Below, piece by piece: positions 33,915 through 43,509 of a stretch of 64,000 nucleotides of DNA. The notes under the pieces are model-generated. The model was not told the origin of the DNA. It ran no database searches and saw only the letters and a list, made by a program, of their open reading frames with translations. Within the stretch, counting starts at the first letter, position 1. Each line of letters starts with the position of its first letter. A program made the translations under genes and the position numbers. Origin of the DNA: Chloroflexota bacterium (GTDB lineage Bacteria; Chloroflexota; Anaerolineae; Anaerolineales; Anaerolineaceae); assembly GCA_021779955.1 (NCBI GenBank), contig JAJXZS010000050.1, forward strand, positions 62,001 to 126,000. The letters run 5' to 3'.

Positions 33915-35462
33915 ATGAAACCATTCTTCCGTAGAAACTCGATGCTTCTCATCTCCCTTTTAGTCCTGATTGCACTGTTCGCTTTCGCGGGGCGAGGGAT
34001 GGGGTCAAAGGATTTCGTCATCACCATGCTGCGCGGTCTGTCGGTTGGCGCGGTTACTTTTTTGGTAGCCTCGGGCTTCTCGCTGATCTTCGGCTTGCTC
34101 GACGTGCTCAATCTAGCGCAGGGCACACTGTATATGATCGGAGCTTACATCGGGTGGACGATGTATATCCGGCCCGATACCTTTATGGACCTGGTTCCCT
34201 TGCTGGCGCTGATGGTCAGCGGGTTTGCCCTGAACGGCGTCTGGAATATCGTCGTGGGGCACATCCACCTTAACCCGAAGGTCCAGCGCATTATTCCCTG
34301 GACGTTGATCGCACTCTCGCTTGCATTGTTCGCGATTATTCTACCCAAATATCCGATAGCCATTTGGGATTTGAATAATTATGCGCAAAGCCCTGTCACC
34401 TACTCATTCATGGCTGACCAGGGGACACGGCTGCCTGTGACGCCTGCAGTGTTCAGCCAGATTTCTCCATTTTTGGCTTTCGGCGGTCTGCTCCTCGCAA
34501 GCATGCTCTTTGCATTCGCCGTCAGCCTGTTCGGACACGCAGCCCAGGCTCAGGGGCGTCTGAAGGTGAAAAACTTCGTCCCCCTCGCGATTGTGCTGAT
34601 CGTTGCCATGGTGGGATACGTCTTCAACAATACGCTGACCAACTTTTTCCTGGGCATGGATACGACAGTTCTGTTCCTGATCTCTGTCCTCGTCGCAGCT
34701 TTAAGCGGCGCAGCGCTGGGTGGTCTTATGGAGACCGTGCTCATCCGCCCGCTGTACAGCCGTCCGATCTACCAGTTGATGTTGACCATTGGATTGAGCG
34801 CCATCGGCGTGCAGATCGTGCAGGCGATTTGGGGACGTAATGAATTCATCATGCCGAAACCTTCGCTGTTTGCGGGCTCAGGAGGCGCCTGTCCAGCGTC
34901 CAGCCTGGCCTCCTGGCTCCAAAACCATTGTTCGACCATTTGGCTGCTGGGCGGACGGGTCAGGGTGTACGATGAAATCTTCATCCCGCTGGTTGGAATT
35001 ATCGTGCTGATTGCAGTGTGGATCCTGCTTAAGCGCACCCGCCTGGGTATGGTGATCCGAGCCGGAGTCCAGGATCGCGAAATGGTCGAAGCGCTTGGCA
35101 TCAATGTGCGGCGTGTATTCACCATGGTATTTGCCCTCGGCGTGGGATTGGCCACATTCGGCGGCAGCCTCGCTGCCCCATCCACAGGTCTTTCGAACGC
35201 AATGGGTGAGAGTCTGCTGCTCAGCGCTTTGATTGCCCTGGCGATCGGCGGGCTGACCAGCTACCCCGGCGCTGCGTTGGGTTCTTTGCTGGTTGGATTC
35301 ATACAACAATTTATCATCAAGTATGGGCAGATTGGCATTCCCATTCCATTTACCGATATTGTTTTCAAGCCGTCCCCGCCCATTGTTCCAGCTTCCACCG
35401 TGCTGCTGATGGTGATTGTGCTGCTGATACTTCCTCACGGCCTACTCGGAAAGAAGGAATAA
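33915..35462 (+). CDS. Branched-chain-type ABC permease (LivH-like), expanded
   Basis: A 515-residue permease, about 200 residues longer than usual LivH. Residues 38-90 (GLSVGAVTFLVASGFSLIFG, LNLAQGTLYMIGAY) and 250-515 (GLMETVLIRPLYSRPIYQL, then RAGVQDREMVEALGINV, the coupling loop) are the ordinary core. Between about 92 and 250 lies an insertion with three or four extra hydrophobic segments and exported loops. A smaller insert with two Cys (GGACPASSLASW, NHCSTIW) sits near 320-345. The reading frame is open throughout, so this is not a frameshift artefact. RBS TTAGGAAAAGCC. Confidence 0.85.
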   Translation: MKPFFRRNSMLLISLLVLIALFAFAGRGMGSKDFVITMLRGLSVGAVTFLVASGFSLIFGLLDVLNLAQGTLYMIGAYIGWTMYIRPDTFMDLVPLLALMVSGFALNGVWNIVVGHIHLNPKVQRIIPWTLIALSLALFAIILPKYPIAIWDLNNYAQSPVTYSFMADQGTRLPVTPAVFSQISPFLAFGGLLLASMLFAFAVSLFGHAAQAQGRLKVKNFVPLAIVLIVAMVGYVFNNTLTNFFLGMDTTVLFLISVLVAALSGAALGGLMETVLIRPLYSRPIYQLMLTIGLSAIGVQIVQAIWGRNEFIMPKPSLFAGSGGACPASSLASWLQNHCSTIWLLGGRVRVYDEIFIPLVGIIVLIAVWILLKRTRLGMVIRAGVQDREMVEALGINVRRVFTMVFALGVGLATFGGSLAAPSTGLSNAMGESLLLSALIALAIGGLTSYPGAALGSLLVGFIQQFIIKYGQIGIPIPFTDIVFKPSPPIVPASTVLLMVIVLLILPHGLLGKKE

Positions 35463-35468
35463 TCCACC

Positions 35469-36554
35469 ATGCTTAAAACGAGAATCTCTTTCTTTCGGGA
35501 GCAACGGAATCCCATCATCCTGCTGCTCATCACCCTTGCCCTGCCCTTCATCATCGGTATTTTTGAAGGCAGTTCTCCGCTTATGGTATGGGCCAACCAG
35601 GGCAGCATTTCAAAATTTATTGAGGGTTTGGGAATTGAAATCTTCATCCTGGCACTCTATGCATTGAGCTTTGACCTGATCTTTGGGGTTACCGGGCTGC
35701 TCTCTTTCGGTCACGCAATGTTTTTCGCGGTGGGAGCTTACCTTACCGGCATTGCACTCAAGACTCTCGGTCTTCCACTTTATGCGGTCATTGGTTTGGT
35801 ATTTGTGGCGGCCATCGTGCAGGCAGTCTTGTTTGGACTGGTTTTACCGCGCGTGAAAGGGATCACATTTGCCCTGGTCACGCTTGGGATGGCCTCGGTT
35901 TTTCATATCGTGGTGATGTCGAGCGATGTGGCAAATTACACCGGCGGTGACGTCGGCCTCCAGGGAGTTGTCGTCCCCGCGTTCATCAATCCGGCCATTG
36001 AGCGCCTGCGTTTCTATTTCATTGCCCTTATCATCCTCTTCCTGGCATACTGGCTCTATAAGGTGTTCGTCAGCTCGCCTACAGGAAGAGTATGCGTGGC
36101 GATTCGTGAAAACGAAGACCGCGCCAAGATGCTTGGTTACAACACATTCAAATTCAAGCTCGCAGCCCTGATGCTCGCCTCGATTACGGCTGCATTTGCC
36201 GGAACGCTGCATGCGCTCTATCAACCTGTGATCAGCCCGACGATTGCCGATCTGGGATTCACCGTTACAGCTCTCTTGATCGTATTGATCGGCGGCGTGG
36301 GCACGCTCAGCGGTGCTGTCATTGGTGCGCTTGTTTATCGCCTGCTCGATTTTGTATTGCGCCGGTACATTGGCGCGAGCGCGAGCCTGGTCACAGGCGC
36401 AATTTATGTGGCGTTCGTCCTGTTCATCCCATACGGGATTATGGGCACCTGGCAGCTCAAGAAGTGGGCCTGGAAAGAAGGTATACAGCGGTTGCTGCGG
36501 CTGTTTCAGGTCAAGCCTGAAGAGGGCGAACCCAAACCGCAACAAAGCAAATAA
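35469..36554 (+). CDS. Branched-chain-type ABC permease (LivM-like)
   Basis: A 361-residue permease with about ten hydrophobic segments. GVTGLLSFGHAMFFAVGAYLT is the LivM landmark and CVAIRENEDRAKMLGYNTFK the cytoplasmic coupling loop; IGGVGTLSGAVIGA follows. Normal length. It starts 6 bases after LivH, completes the five-component importer and is followed at once by a terminator. Confidence 0.9.
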   Translation: MLKTRISFFREQRNPIILLLITLALPFIIGIFEGSSPLMVWANQGSISKFIEGLGIEIFILALYALSFDLIFGVTGLLSFGHAMFFAVGAYLTGIALKTLGLPLYAVIGLVFVAAIVQAVLFGLVLPRVKGITFALVTLGMASVFHIVVMSSDVANYTGGDVGLQGVVVPAFINPAIERLRFYFIALIILFLAYWLYKVFVSSPTGRVCVAIRENEDRAKMLGYNTFKFKLAALMLASITAAFAGTLHALYQPVISPTIADLGFTVTALLIVLIGGVGTLSGAVIGALVYRLLDFVLRRYIGASASLVTGAIYVAFVLFIPYGIMGTWQLKKWAWKEGIQRLLRLFQVKPEEGEPKPQQSK

Positions 36555-36577
36555 ACGGCTCGCAAGAGCCGTTTTTC
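36554..36577 (+). terminator. Intrinsic terminator of the Liv-type ABC operon
   Basis: ACGGCTC and GAGCCGT form the stem around GCAA, followed by five T. It overlaps the stop codon of the LivM-like gene. Confidence 0.85.
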
Positions 36578-36616
36578 TTGAGAACCAGGGGGATGAAACG
36601 TATATTTAAAGGGTCA

Positions 36617-39600
36617 TCAGGCAGAAGTTAGCTGCTTCCACAGACGGGTGGTTTCGATTGAAGGCTCGACGTCGAGCTCATCGTGCAGCACGCTGACGCA
36701 GCGTTGGTATACGGCATTGACGGTCGCTCGGTTACCCCTGGCGGCGTGGCATTGCATCAGCATCTGCACCGCGTACTCGTTGCATGGGTCGAGAGCCAGG
36801 ATGTCGTGGCTTACCTTGATGGCTGAATCGAACATTTCGCGGAAAAGGTAGGCTTTCAGCAGGCGTTGGGCGGTAACAAAGTAAACGTCTCTGAGCCTGC
36901 TGCGCATGTCGTCCGCCCAGGGTTCTGCGACGTTTTCGCTGAGGTAATCCGCCTGGTAGAGCTCCAATGCCTCTGCCCAGTCCTCCTCTTTTGGAGAGGT
37001 GCAAAGCTCGTTGAAGTCGTCGATATCGACGCAGATTTGGGCAGCCGGGTTCAAGCCATAAAGATTCTCGCGCCTGGCGACGAAAAATGGCGCCCTGCCC
37101 GGATCGCGCATCGGCTCGAGGGCGTGATTCAGGGCGCTGAGCGCAACCTTGAGCGTTTGCCCCGAGCCGTCGATGTCGAGATGCGGCCAGAGCCGGTCTG
37201 AAAGCTGCTCGCGGGTGAACCACTTGCCGCGGTTGGTGACGAGGAACTGGAAAAGCTGGCGGGCCTTCTCGCGCTGCCAGTCATGCGGTGAAACTTGTTC
37301 GCCGTCGCGCCAGACTTCGAAAGGTCCGAGCGTGCGTACTTCGAGTCCGTAGCCGGGATGATACTCGGCGTTCTCCAGCCCGAGGTCTTTGATCAATTGG
37401 GCGATCCAATCCGATTCAAGCCCCTGGCGCTGCGATTCGATCAATAGAGGCAGATAGATCTGCGGGTTTTGAACTCCGAGCATGCTGGCTTTTGTGAGAA
37501 TGAATCCAAAGTCATGCTCGCGCAATAAGGGAACGACCTGGGCAAACGTCTGCACTGCTTCCGATTTCAGCCCGTTCAACCAAGAATTGAGCACCTGGGC
37601 ACATCTCGTTGTGGCTTCGCCGAATATATCGCCTGCCTGGATGAAACGCTCAAGCCCGTTTTGCAGCCATTCTTCAGCCTTGTCCGGCTTACCTTCGAGG
37701 GTGAAGGCGGTGCCCATGCTGGTATTCAGCAGCGCCACAAACCACAAATCGCCGGACGTTTGGGCAATGTCGATTGCCTGGTCTGCATAGATTTTTGCCT
37801 GGGCAAGATTGCCCTGGTAACCGTAAAACCGGCACAATCCCCACAAAGGTTCGACCTGGACGCGCATGACATTGAAGGCACGCACCAGTTCTATCGAGCG
37901 TTGATAAAATTCGACCGCTTTTTGGGTGTGGGTGGAGCGCCAGGAAAGCTGGGGGTAAATCTGATAGGCATGGCCAAGGCGCATCCAGCCCACAGCCTCG
38001 ACGAAAGGCGAATCCAGTTTTTGGCCGACTTCGATGCCCTGACGGGCGAAGTACTCGCCCCTTTTTACATTGCCCATCATCAAGTGGGTAAGCGCCAGCA
38101 GGAGCGACATTTCGCGGTGGAAGCGCTGCGGACGCTGCCTGCGCGCCTCCTGATCGAGCAGACCCGAAGATTCGAGTACGGCGATGCCTTGCTGGAGGCG
38201 TCCGGTGCGGAGCAGTGAGCGCGCTTCAAGGTAGATGTCATCTGGGCCGGATTCGGAACGAAGCATGCTGGCTTCCTGGTGCAGAGCCAGGGCTTCCAGG
38301 GGTATTCCTAGGTTGAGCTTGTTTTCAGCAAGCTGATCGAGGAGTTCGGCAACTTCGCTGGGGTGTTCTTGCGGCTCGAGCAGCGCGATGGCTTCTTCGA
38401 GCAGGCTGGAAGCCTTGAGAGGACGGATTGTGTCGAGGTAAACCTGGGCTTTACTCCGCAGCGCCTGGCTCCTGCCCAAAGGATCCTTCTGTTGTAGATA
38501 GATGCTGTAGGCGTGATTGTAGGCCGTGACGGCCTCTTCGAAACGCGACATCAGGCGGAGAACATCGCCGTGAAGCAGATGCAGTGACGGATATTGCTCC
38601 ATCTGCCTTTCGTCCAGCTCCCCGATCCAATACGCGAGAGTGCGCAGGCGGCCAAGGTTGAGCATATCGCGACCGATCGAATCGATCAACCGGGCCGCCG
38701 AGGCATGGTCACCACAAGCAAGCTGATGGAAAATCGCCTCTTCGATATCGCCGGATTCCGTGTAATATTTCGCGGCTTTACGATTGAGATTCGCCACAAG
38801 TTCAGGAGTCTTCATCGCCTGGTTTGAAAGGAAGTCCTGGAACAGGCGCTGGTAGCGATAGACGATGTCGTCGACCGTGGAAATGAAAAGGCCCTTCTCA
38901 TTCAGAAGCTGGAGAATTTCCTGGCTGTCCGTGATATCCAGTAAAGCATTGCAGCATTTGGCATCCATGCGGCGAAGCACCGAGGTGTGAACCAGGAACT
39001 GCTGTACCGGTTCTGCCTGGCGCATCAGCACTTCCTGGGCGAGGAAATTGAAAATTTCCGATAATGCCGAAGGCAGAGCGGAGAGTATGTTATCCAGTTT
39101 CTTGGAATGGCTTGCCTGGATGCGCTGCCAGATCATTTCGAGGGCGATGATCCAGCCGTCGGTATAAGTGAAGAGGGCAGCAGCCTGCTCGCTGGTGATG
39201 GGAAAGTGATGGTGTTCGGAAAACAAGGCAAGGATCTCGTCCTGCGTAAAGGACAAATCGGACTGTTCGAGGATCAGGACGCTGCCTTTGACCCGCCAGC
39301 GGATAAAAGCCGGCGTTTCAGGCACCTCGCGGCAGGCGATGGAGATGCGCAAGCGGGGAGGCCGCCGTTCGACCAGTTGCTCGAGCCATCGGCCAATATC
39401 GGGCACCTTGTTGACAATGTGGAAATCGTCCATCACCAGCACGGCGTCCTCCTCGAGGTCGGTGGTCAATTGATTGAGCAGCGCAGTGATCACTCCCTGG
39501 GCAGCAGAGATGCCATCCTGCTCGAGCCGGCGCAGCAAAGGCTCGGGATTGGGCAGCAAGGCCGAAATCAGGTGAGCGATGAACACCGTGGGGTCGCGGT

Positions 39601-39817
39601 CGGTCTCGGTGATGTCGTACCAATAAACGCGGGGATATTGACGGCTCAACTCGATCAGCGCGGACGTTTTGCCAAATCCGGTGCCTGCGTGAATCACCGT
39701 TAACGGATGATCGAATGATTCCGTCAGTTTTTCGTGCAGTCTCGGACGCTGGAAGATTGCCCGTTGAGGTTGCGGCGGGATAAGCTTGCTGCGTATAACC
39801 ATGTCAGACAGGGGCAT
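36617..39817 (-). CDS. MalT/BTAD-type giant transcriptional regulator
   Basis: A 1066-residue regulator. The N-terminal P-loop domain opens with the MalT-like VIRSKLIPPQPQRAIFQRPRL and has Walker A HAGTGFGKTSALIEL near residue 43 and a Walker B VLVMDDFHIVN. A long TPR-type superhelix fills about 340-800. The C-terminus holds an OmpR-like winged helix (about 825-925, LEVRTLGPFEVWRDGEQVS) and a BTAD repeat domain as in SARP regulators, instead of the LuxR domain of MalT. The start could be 39817 or the internal ATG at 39802. Inducer and targets unknown; it is divergent from glycerate kinase. Confidence 0.83.
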   Translation of the reverse strand: MPLSDMVIRSKLIPPQPQRAIFQRPRLHEKLTESFDHPLTVIHAGTGFGKTSALIELSRQYPRVYWYDITETDRDPTVFIAHLISALLPNPEPLLRRLEQDGISAAQGVITALLNQLTTDLEEDAVLVMDDFHIVNKVPDIGRWLEQLVERRPPRLRISIACREVPETPAFIRWRVKGSVLILEQSDLSFTQDEILALFSEHHHFPITSEQAAALFTYTDGWIIALEMIWQRIQASHSKKLDNILSALPSALSEIFNFLAQEVLMRQAEPVQQFLVHTSVLRRMDAKCCNALLDITDSQEILQLLNEKGLFISTVDDIVYRYQRLFQDFLSNQAMKTPELVANLNRKAAKYYTESGDIEEAIFHQLACGDHASAARLIDSIGRDMLNLGRLRTLAYWIGELDERQMEQYPSLHLLHGDVLRLMSRFEEAVTAYNHAYSIYLQQKDPLGRSQALRSKAQVYLDTIRPLKASSLLEEAIALLEPQEHPSEVAELLDQLAENKLNLGIPLEALALHQEASMLRSESGPDDIYLEARSLLRTGRLQQGIAVLESSGLLDQEARRQRPQRFHREMSLLLALTHLMMGNVKRGEYFARQGIEVGQKLDSPFVEAVGWMRLGHAYQIYPQLSWRSTHTQKAVEFYQRSIELVRAFNVMRVQVEPLWGLCRFYGYQGNLAQAKIYADQAIDIAQTSGDLWFVALLNTSMGTAFTLEGKPDKAEEWLQNGLERFIQAGDIFGEATTRCAQVLNSWLNGLKSEAVQTFAQVVPLLREHDFGFILTKASMLGVQNPQIYLPLLIESQRQGLESDWIAQLIKDLGLENAEYHPGYGLEVRTLGPFEVWRDGEQVSPHDWQREKARQLFQFLVTNRGKWFTREQLSDRLWPHLDIDGSGQTLKVALSALNHALEPMRDPGRAPFFVARRENLYGLNPAAQICVDIDDFNELCTSPKEEDWAEALELYQADYLSENVAEPWADDMRSRLRDVYFVTAQRLLKAYLFREMFDSAIKVSHDILALDPCNEYAVQMLMQCHAARGNRATVNAVYQRCVSVLHDELDVEPSIETTRLWKQLTSA

Positions 39818-39823
39818 GCCTTA

Positions 39824-39851
39824 ATTCTATGCAAAAGGGCAGAAAGTTCAA
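39824..39851 (-). promoter_or_regulatory. Promoter of the MalT/BTAD regulator, possibly leaderless
   Basis: Minus strand TTGAAC (39846-39851) and TAGAAT (39824-39829), spacing 16. The -10 ends six bases before the ATG at 39817, so the mRNA may lack a leader. Confidence 0.5.
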
Positions 39852-40002
39852 TGTTTTAGCAAAACTCGCTGCTCGAAACAGATTCGCAAAATTCATTTTT
39901 ATGGCAAAATGAGTGCAGTATTCTTCAGCATCCGCTTGAATTATGGGCGTGAATGAATACGATCGGTCACCTCTGTCTGCATCAAGAAGAACCCGAGGCA
40001 AT

Positions 40003-41136
40003 ATGAAAAAAATCATTCTCGCGCCGGACTCATTCAAAGGCTCGCTCACTGCAATTGAAGTTTGCGAGATTCTGGATCAGGTAATCCACAAGCAATTCCC
40101 GAAATGCGAAATCGTGCAAATGCCCCTCTCCGACGGCGGCGAGGGCTTTGTCGATTGTTTACTGGCTGCCGTTGGGGGTGAACGCATACTGGTGAGGGTC
40201 AATGGGCCTATGGGAAAAGCGATCGAAGCCGCCTATGGGGTGCTTCCTGATGGATGCGCCGTCATCGAGATGGCTGCCGCTTCCGGCTTGACTTTGGTGA
40301 ATCGTGACGAACGCAATCCCCTGCAGGCAACCACTTTGGGTACCGGCCAGTTGATTCGCCATGCGCTGGATCAAGGCTGTCGCGAGCTTGTCATCGGGCT
40401 GGGCGGCAGTGCAACCACCGACGGCGGAGCGGGGGCGGCATCTGCGTTGGGGATCCGCTATCTTACGCAGGAAGGGCGTGAAATCCTTTCAGGCAGCAAC
40501 CTGGCTCAATTGGACCACATCGACATCAGTCGAATGGACGGGCGCCTGGCCGAATCGACGATCATTTTCGCTTGCGATGTGACGAATCCGCTCTATGGAC
40601 CAAACGGCGCGGCCTGCGTCTTTGGCCCGCAAAAGGGTGCAAACCCGGAACAGGTGCAATCGCTCGATAAAGGATTGGAGAAACTGCGGAGTGTCGTATT
40701 GCAGCAGACCGGGATCGATGTGCAATCACTCCACGGAAGCGGGGCGGCCGGAGGACTGACCGTTCCGTTCGTGGCTTTTTGTGGAGCCCAAATCGGCAGC
40801 GGGCTCGATTTCATGCTGGATGTGGCCGGATTCGACTCCGCCCTCATTGGCGCAGACCTGGTCGTCACAGGCGAGGGGCGCACGGATGGCCAGAGTGCAA
40901 TGGGCAAAGTACTTTCGGGGGTGGGAGCGCGTGCCAAACGCCGTGAGGTTCCCGTTCTGGCGATTTCAGGCTCACTCGACAAAGGTTATGAACAGCTCTA
41001 TGCCGGCGGCATCACTTCCATGTTTGCTGCGCTGCAGGCGCCTCAGGCTTTAGAGGATGCCATGGCACATGCACGCGAGAACCTGACCCGCGCGGCCGAG
41101 AATATCTTCCGCCTGATGCGTTCAATCGATCGGTAA
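40003..41136 (+). CDS. Glycerate kinase (type I)
   Basis: A 377-residue GlxK-type glycerate 2-kinase. ILAPDSFKGSLTAIEV at the N-terminus, MPLSDGGEGFVD, GLGGSATTDGGAGAASALG and GSGAAGGLTVPF are the four signature blocks. It phosphorylates D-glycerate to 2-phosphoglycerate with ATP, joining glyoxylate or serine breakdown to glycolysis. Start: ATG at 40003 after CGAGGCAAT; a longer start at 39943 gives non-family sequence. It stands alone between the regulator and the molybdenum hydroxylase. Confidence 0.9.
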   Translation: MKKIILAPDSFKGSLTAIEVCEILDQVIHKQFPKCEIVQMPLSDGGEGFVDCLLAAVGGERILVRVNGPMGKAIEAAYGVLPDGCAVIEMAAASGLTLVNRDERNPLQATTLGTGQLIRHALDQGCRELVIGLGGSATTDGGAGAASALGIRYLTQEGREILSGSNLAQLDHIDISRMDGRLAESTIIFACDVTNPLYGPNGAACVFGPQKGANPEQVQSLDKGLEKLRSVVLQQTGIDVQSLHGSGAAGGLTVPFVAFCGAQIGSGLDFMLDVAGFDSALIGADLVVTGEGRTDGQSAMGKVLSGVGARAKRREVPVLAISGSLDKGYEQLYAGGITSMFAALQAPQALEDAMAHARENLTRAAENIFRLMRSIDR

Positions 41137-41157
41137 GGCTAATTCCAACCGGGTCGT

Positions 41158-43509
41158 CTATTTCAAACCCAGCTTGCACGCTGTGGAGGATCCCTCTTTG
41201 CGCAGATCTCTACCGAGCAGCACTCTTTCGAGGTTGGCGGGAAGCGAGCGGATGCGGCGGCCGGTGGCGTTGGCGATGGCATTGACTATCGCAGGCGCTG
41301 CAGGCACAAGCCCGGTCTCCCCGAGATTCTTCGCGCCGTACGGACCTGCGCTGAAGGGTTTTTCGACGAATTCGCCCTGGATGTCCGGAATATCCATTGA
41401 GGTTGGGATAAGATACTCGTCGAAGTTGGTCGCCTGCAGATAGCCCTGGTCGAAATCGACGCGCTCCATCAGTGCGTAGCCAAGGCCTTGCGCAATCCCT
41501 CCGAAGAGCTGCCCGTAAGCGCCTTGAGGGAAAATGACTTTACCCGTATTGTGTACTGCCCAGAATCCAGTTACGTCGACCTTTCCTGTACCGGTATCTA
41601 CCAGAACTTCGGCCACCTGCGCGCCGTAATGATAGGCGAAGTAAGGCTTTCCCTGACCTTTTTGCATCGACCAAGAAATTTCAGGTGCTGACCAGCGCCC
41701 GCGGCTGCTGAGCGCCAGCCCAATTTTCCGCGCATGGTCTACCACCTTCTCGAACGAAGCGGGCTCTTCGCCTGGCCCGATGAACAATTCGCCATGGCGG
41801 ATGATTTCCGCAGGCCGGCAGGCAAACAGGTCGGCGGCAGCCTGGTTAAGCAGCTGCGACAATTGTTCGGCAGTCACGCGGGTGGCGTTGCCGCCGAGCA
41901 CTGTGGCGCGTGAGGCCACAGTAGGTCCGCTGTCTTGAGCGGAATTCGTATCGGGTCGCGGCATCACGAAGCGGTTCGGGTCAAGACCAAGCGTCTCCGC
42001 AGCGATCAGGGTGAAGGTCGTGCGTGAACCTGTGCCGTAGTCTGTCAGCCCTGAGGTGAGGGTGAGGCTGTAATCGGGGTTGACTTCGAGCGTACCGGCA
42101 GCAAAATCAGCTCCCTCTGCTCCCAATGAGATGCCATGGAACAAGGCAGCGACCCCAATCCCGCGCCTGAGCTCGCCGGGGATTGGAGCTTTTGACGCTT
42201 CGCTTGTGTAAAGCGGGTGCTTGTGCTGCCATCCTGAAAGCCTGCGCACCTCATCGAGGCATTCCGCGAGTCCCACATCATCGCCCAACTTTTGACCATG
42301 CGCCGTAATGTCGCATGGAAGAAGGCAGTTTTGCAGGCGCAGGTCGATCGGGTCGATGCCCAGTTTGAGCGCGAGTTCGTCCATCGCCGATTCAATCGCA
42401 AAGCAGACTTCGGCGTTGCCGAATCCGCGGAAGGCGCCGGAATAGCCGTTGTTGGTGTAGACGACGTCTGTATCCACGTGGCAGGCGTCGTAGCGGTAGG
42501 GTCCCATGGCATGGATGCTCGAGCGCCAGGCGGTGAACGGCGTAATGCTGGAATAAGCTCCGCTGTCGACCAGGGCATGGATGCGGCTGGCGCGCAACCT
42601 GCCGGAGGCATCTGCGCCGAGTTGAATGTGCATCTGCATGGCATCGCGCTTGTACGAAGCGATCATCGACTCTTCGCGCGGGAGGATCATCTTGACCGGG
42701 CGGCCGGTGAGCTGCGCCAAACGGGCAACCTGCGCCGAGATTTGGTACATCAGGTCGTCTTTGCCGCCGAATGCTCCGCCAACCACAGGCTGGATGACGC
42801 GAACCCTGCCTTCGGGCAAACCGAGTACCTTCACCAGGTTGGCGCGGTTGAGAAACGGGCTCTGGCAGGAAGCATAGACCGTCAGGCTTCCATCACTTTC
42901 GGGTATCGCCAAAGCGCCTTCGGGCTCCAGGTAAGCATGCTCCTGGTGCATGGTCGAATACTCTGCTTCAAGAGTGACTGCGCAGGTGGAAAGCTCGTGA
43001 GCAGGGTCGCCTTTTCGCACCGCATATTGGTTCAGTAAGTTGCCGCGGGGGTAGCCTTCGGCATCGGCGGGCTGCTCGCCGATGAGTGCCGACGAAGGAT
43101 CGAGGGCGTGAGTCATGTCGAAGACCGCAGGCAGCTCCTCCAGTTCGATCACCGCAGCGTCCACTGCCTGCTGCAGTGCGGATTCAGTCTCCGCAGCGAT
43201 ACTGACAATTCCATCCCCAACGTAGCGCGCCCGCTCGTAAGCCAGCATGAACATGTCTTCGACAGGATAGCCAAAGCGGCCGTGGTTGACAAAATCTTCA
43301 GACGTGATGGCGGCCACAACCCCCGGGATCTTCAAAGCGGCGCTGAGATCGATGCGCTTGATCCGTGCATGCGGGAGGGTGCTGCGAATGGTGCGCGCCA
43401 GGAGCATGCCTGGCACGAAATAATCGGCAATGTACATGGCGCTGCCAAGCACCTTTTCGAGCGCGTCGACACGGTCTGCGGGTTTACCGATAAAACGATA
43501 TTCAGGCAT
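41158..43509 (-). CDS. Molybdenum hydroxylase (xanthine dehydrogenase family), large Mo subunit
   Basis: A 783-residue molybdopterin-binding subunit. GGAFGGKDDLMYQ and AFRGFGNAEVCFAIESAMD are the xanthine-dehydrogenase-type pterin and active-site segments (not the CO-dehydrogenase CSFR type), and KNLGETGLVPAAPAIVNAI near the C-terminus carries the active-site Glu. It hydroxylates a heteroaromatic or purine substrate; identity cannot be read. It overlaps the iron-sulfur subunit gene by 8 bases and is the last gene of the three. Confidence 0.9.
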   Translation of the reverse strand: MPEYRFIGKPADRVDALEKVLGSAMYIADYFVPGMLLARTIRSTLPHARIKRIDLSAALKIPGVVAAITSEDFVNHGRFGYPVEDMFMLAYERARYVGDGIVSIAAETESALQQAVDAAVIELEELPAVFDMTHALDPSSALIGEQPADAEGYPRGNLLNQYAVRKGDPAHELSTCAVTLEAEYSTMHQEHAYLEPEGALAIPESDGSLTVYASCQSPFLNRANLVKVLGLPEGRVRVIQPVVGGAFGGKDDLMYQISAQVARLAQLTGRPVKMILPREESMIASYKRDAMQMHIQLGADASGRLRASRIHALVDSGAYSSITPFTAWRSSIHAMGPYRYDACHVDTDVVYTNNGYSGAFRGFGNAEVCFAIESAMDELALKLGIDPIDLRLQNCLLPCDITAHGQKLGDDVGLAECLDEVRRLSGWQHKHPLYTSEASKAPIPGELRRGIGVAALFHGISLGAEGADFAAGTLEVNPDYSLTLTSGLTDYGTGSRTTFTLIAAETLGLDPNRFVMPRPDTNSAQDSGPTVASRATVLGGNATRVTAEQLSQLLNQAAADLFACRPAEIIRHGELFIGPGEEPASFEKVVDHARKIGLALSSRGRWSAPEISWSMQKGQGKPYFAYHYGAQVAEVLVDTGTGKVDVTGFWAVHNTGKVIFPQGAYGQLFGGIAQGLGYALMERVDFDQGYLQATNFDEYLIPTSMDIPDIQGEFVEKPFSAGPYGAKNLGETGLVPAAPAIVNAIANATGRRIRSLPANLERVLLGRDLRKEGSSTACKLGLK

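Noticed and set aside
33915-35462. Suspicion that the long LivH-like gene was a fusion or assembly artefact
   Set aside because: The frame is open throughout, the insert has permease-like membrane segments and both halves of the core are complete; kept as a real gene.
35844-36545. A 233-codon minus-strand ORF opposite the LivM-like gene
   Set aside because: Highly charged composition complementary to membrane codons, typical of a shadow frame.
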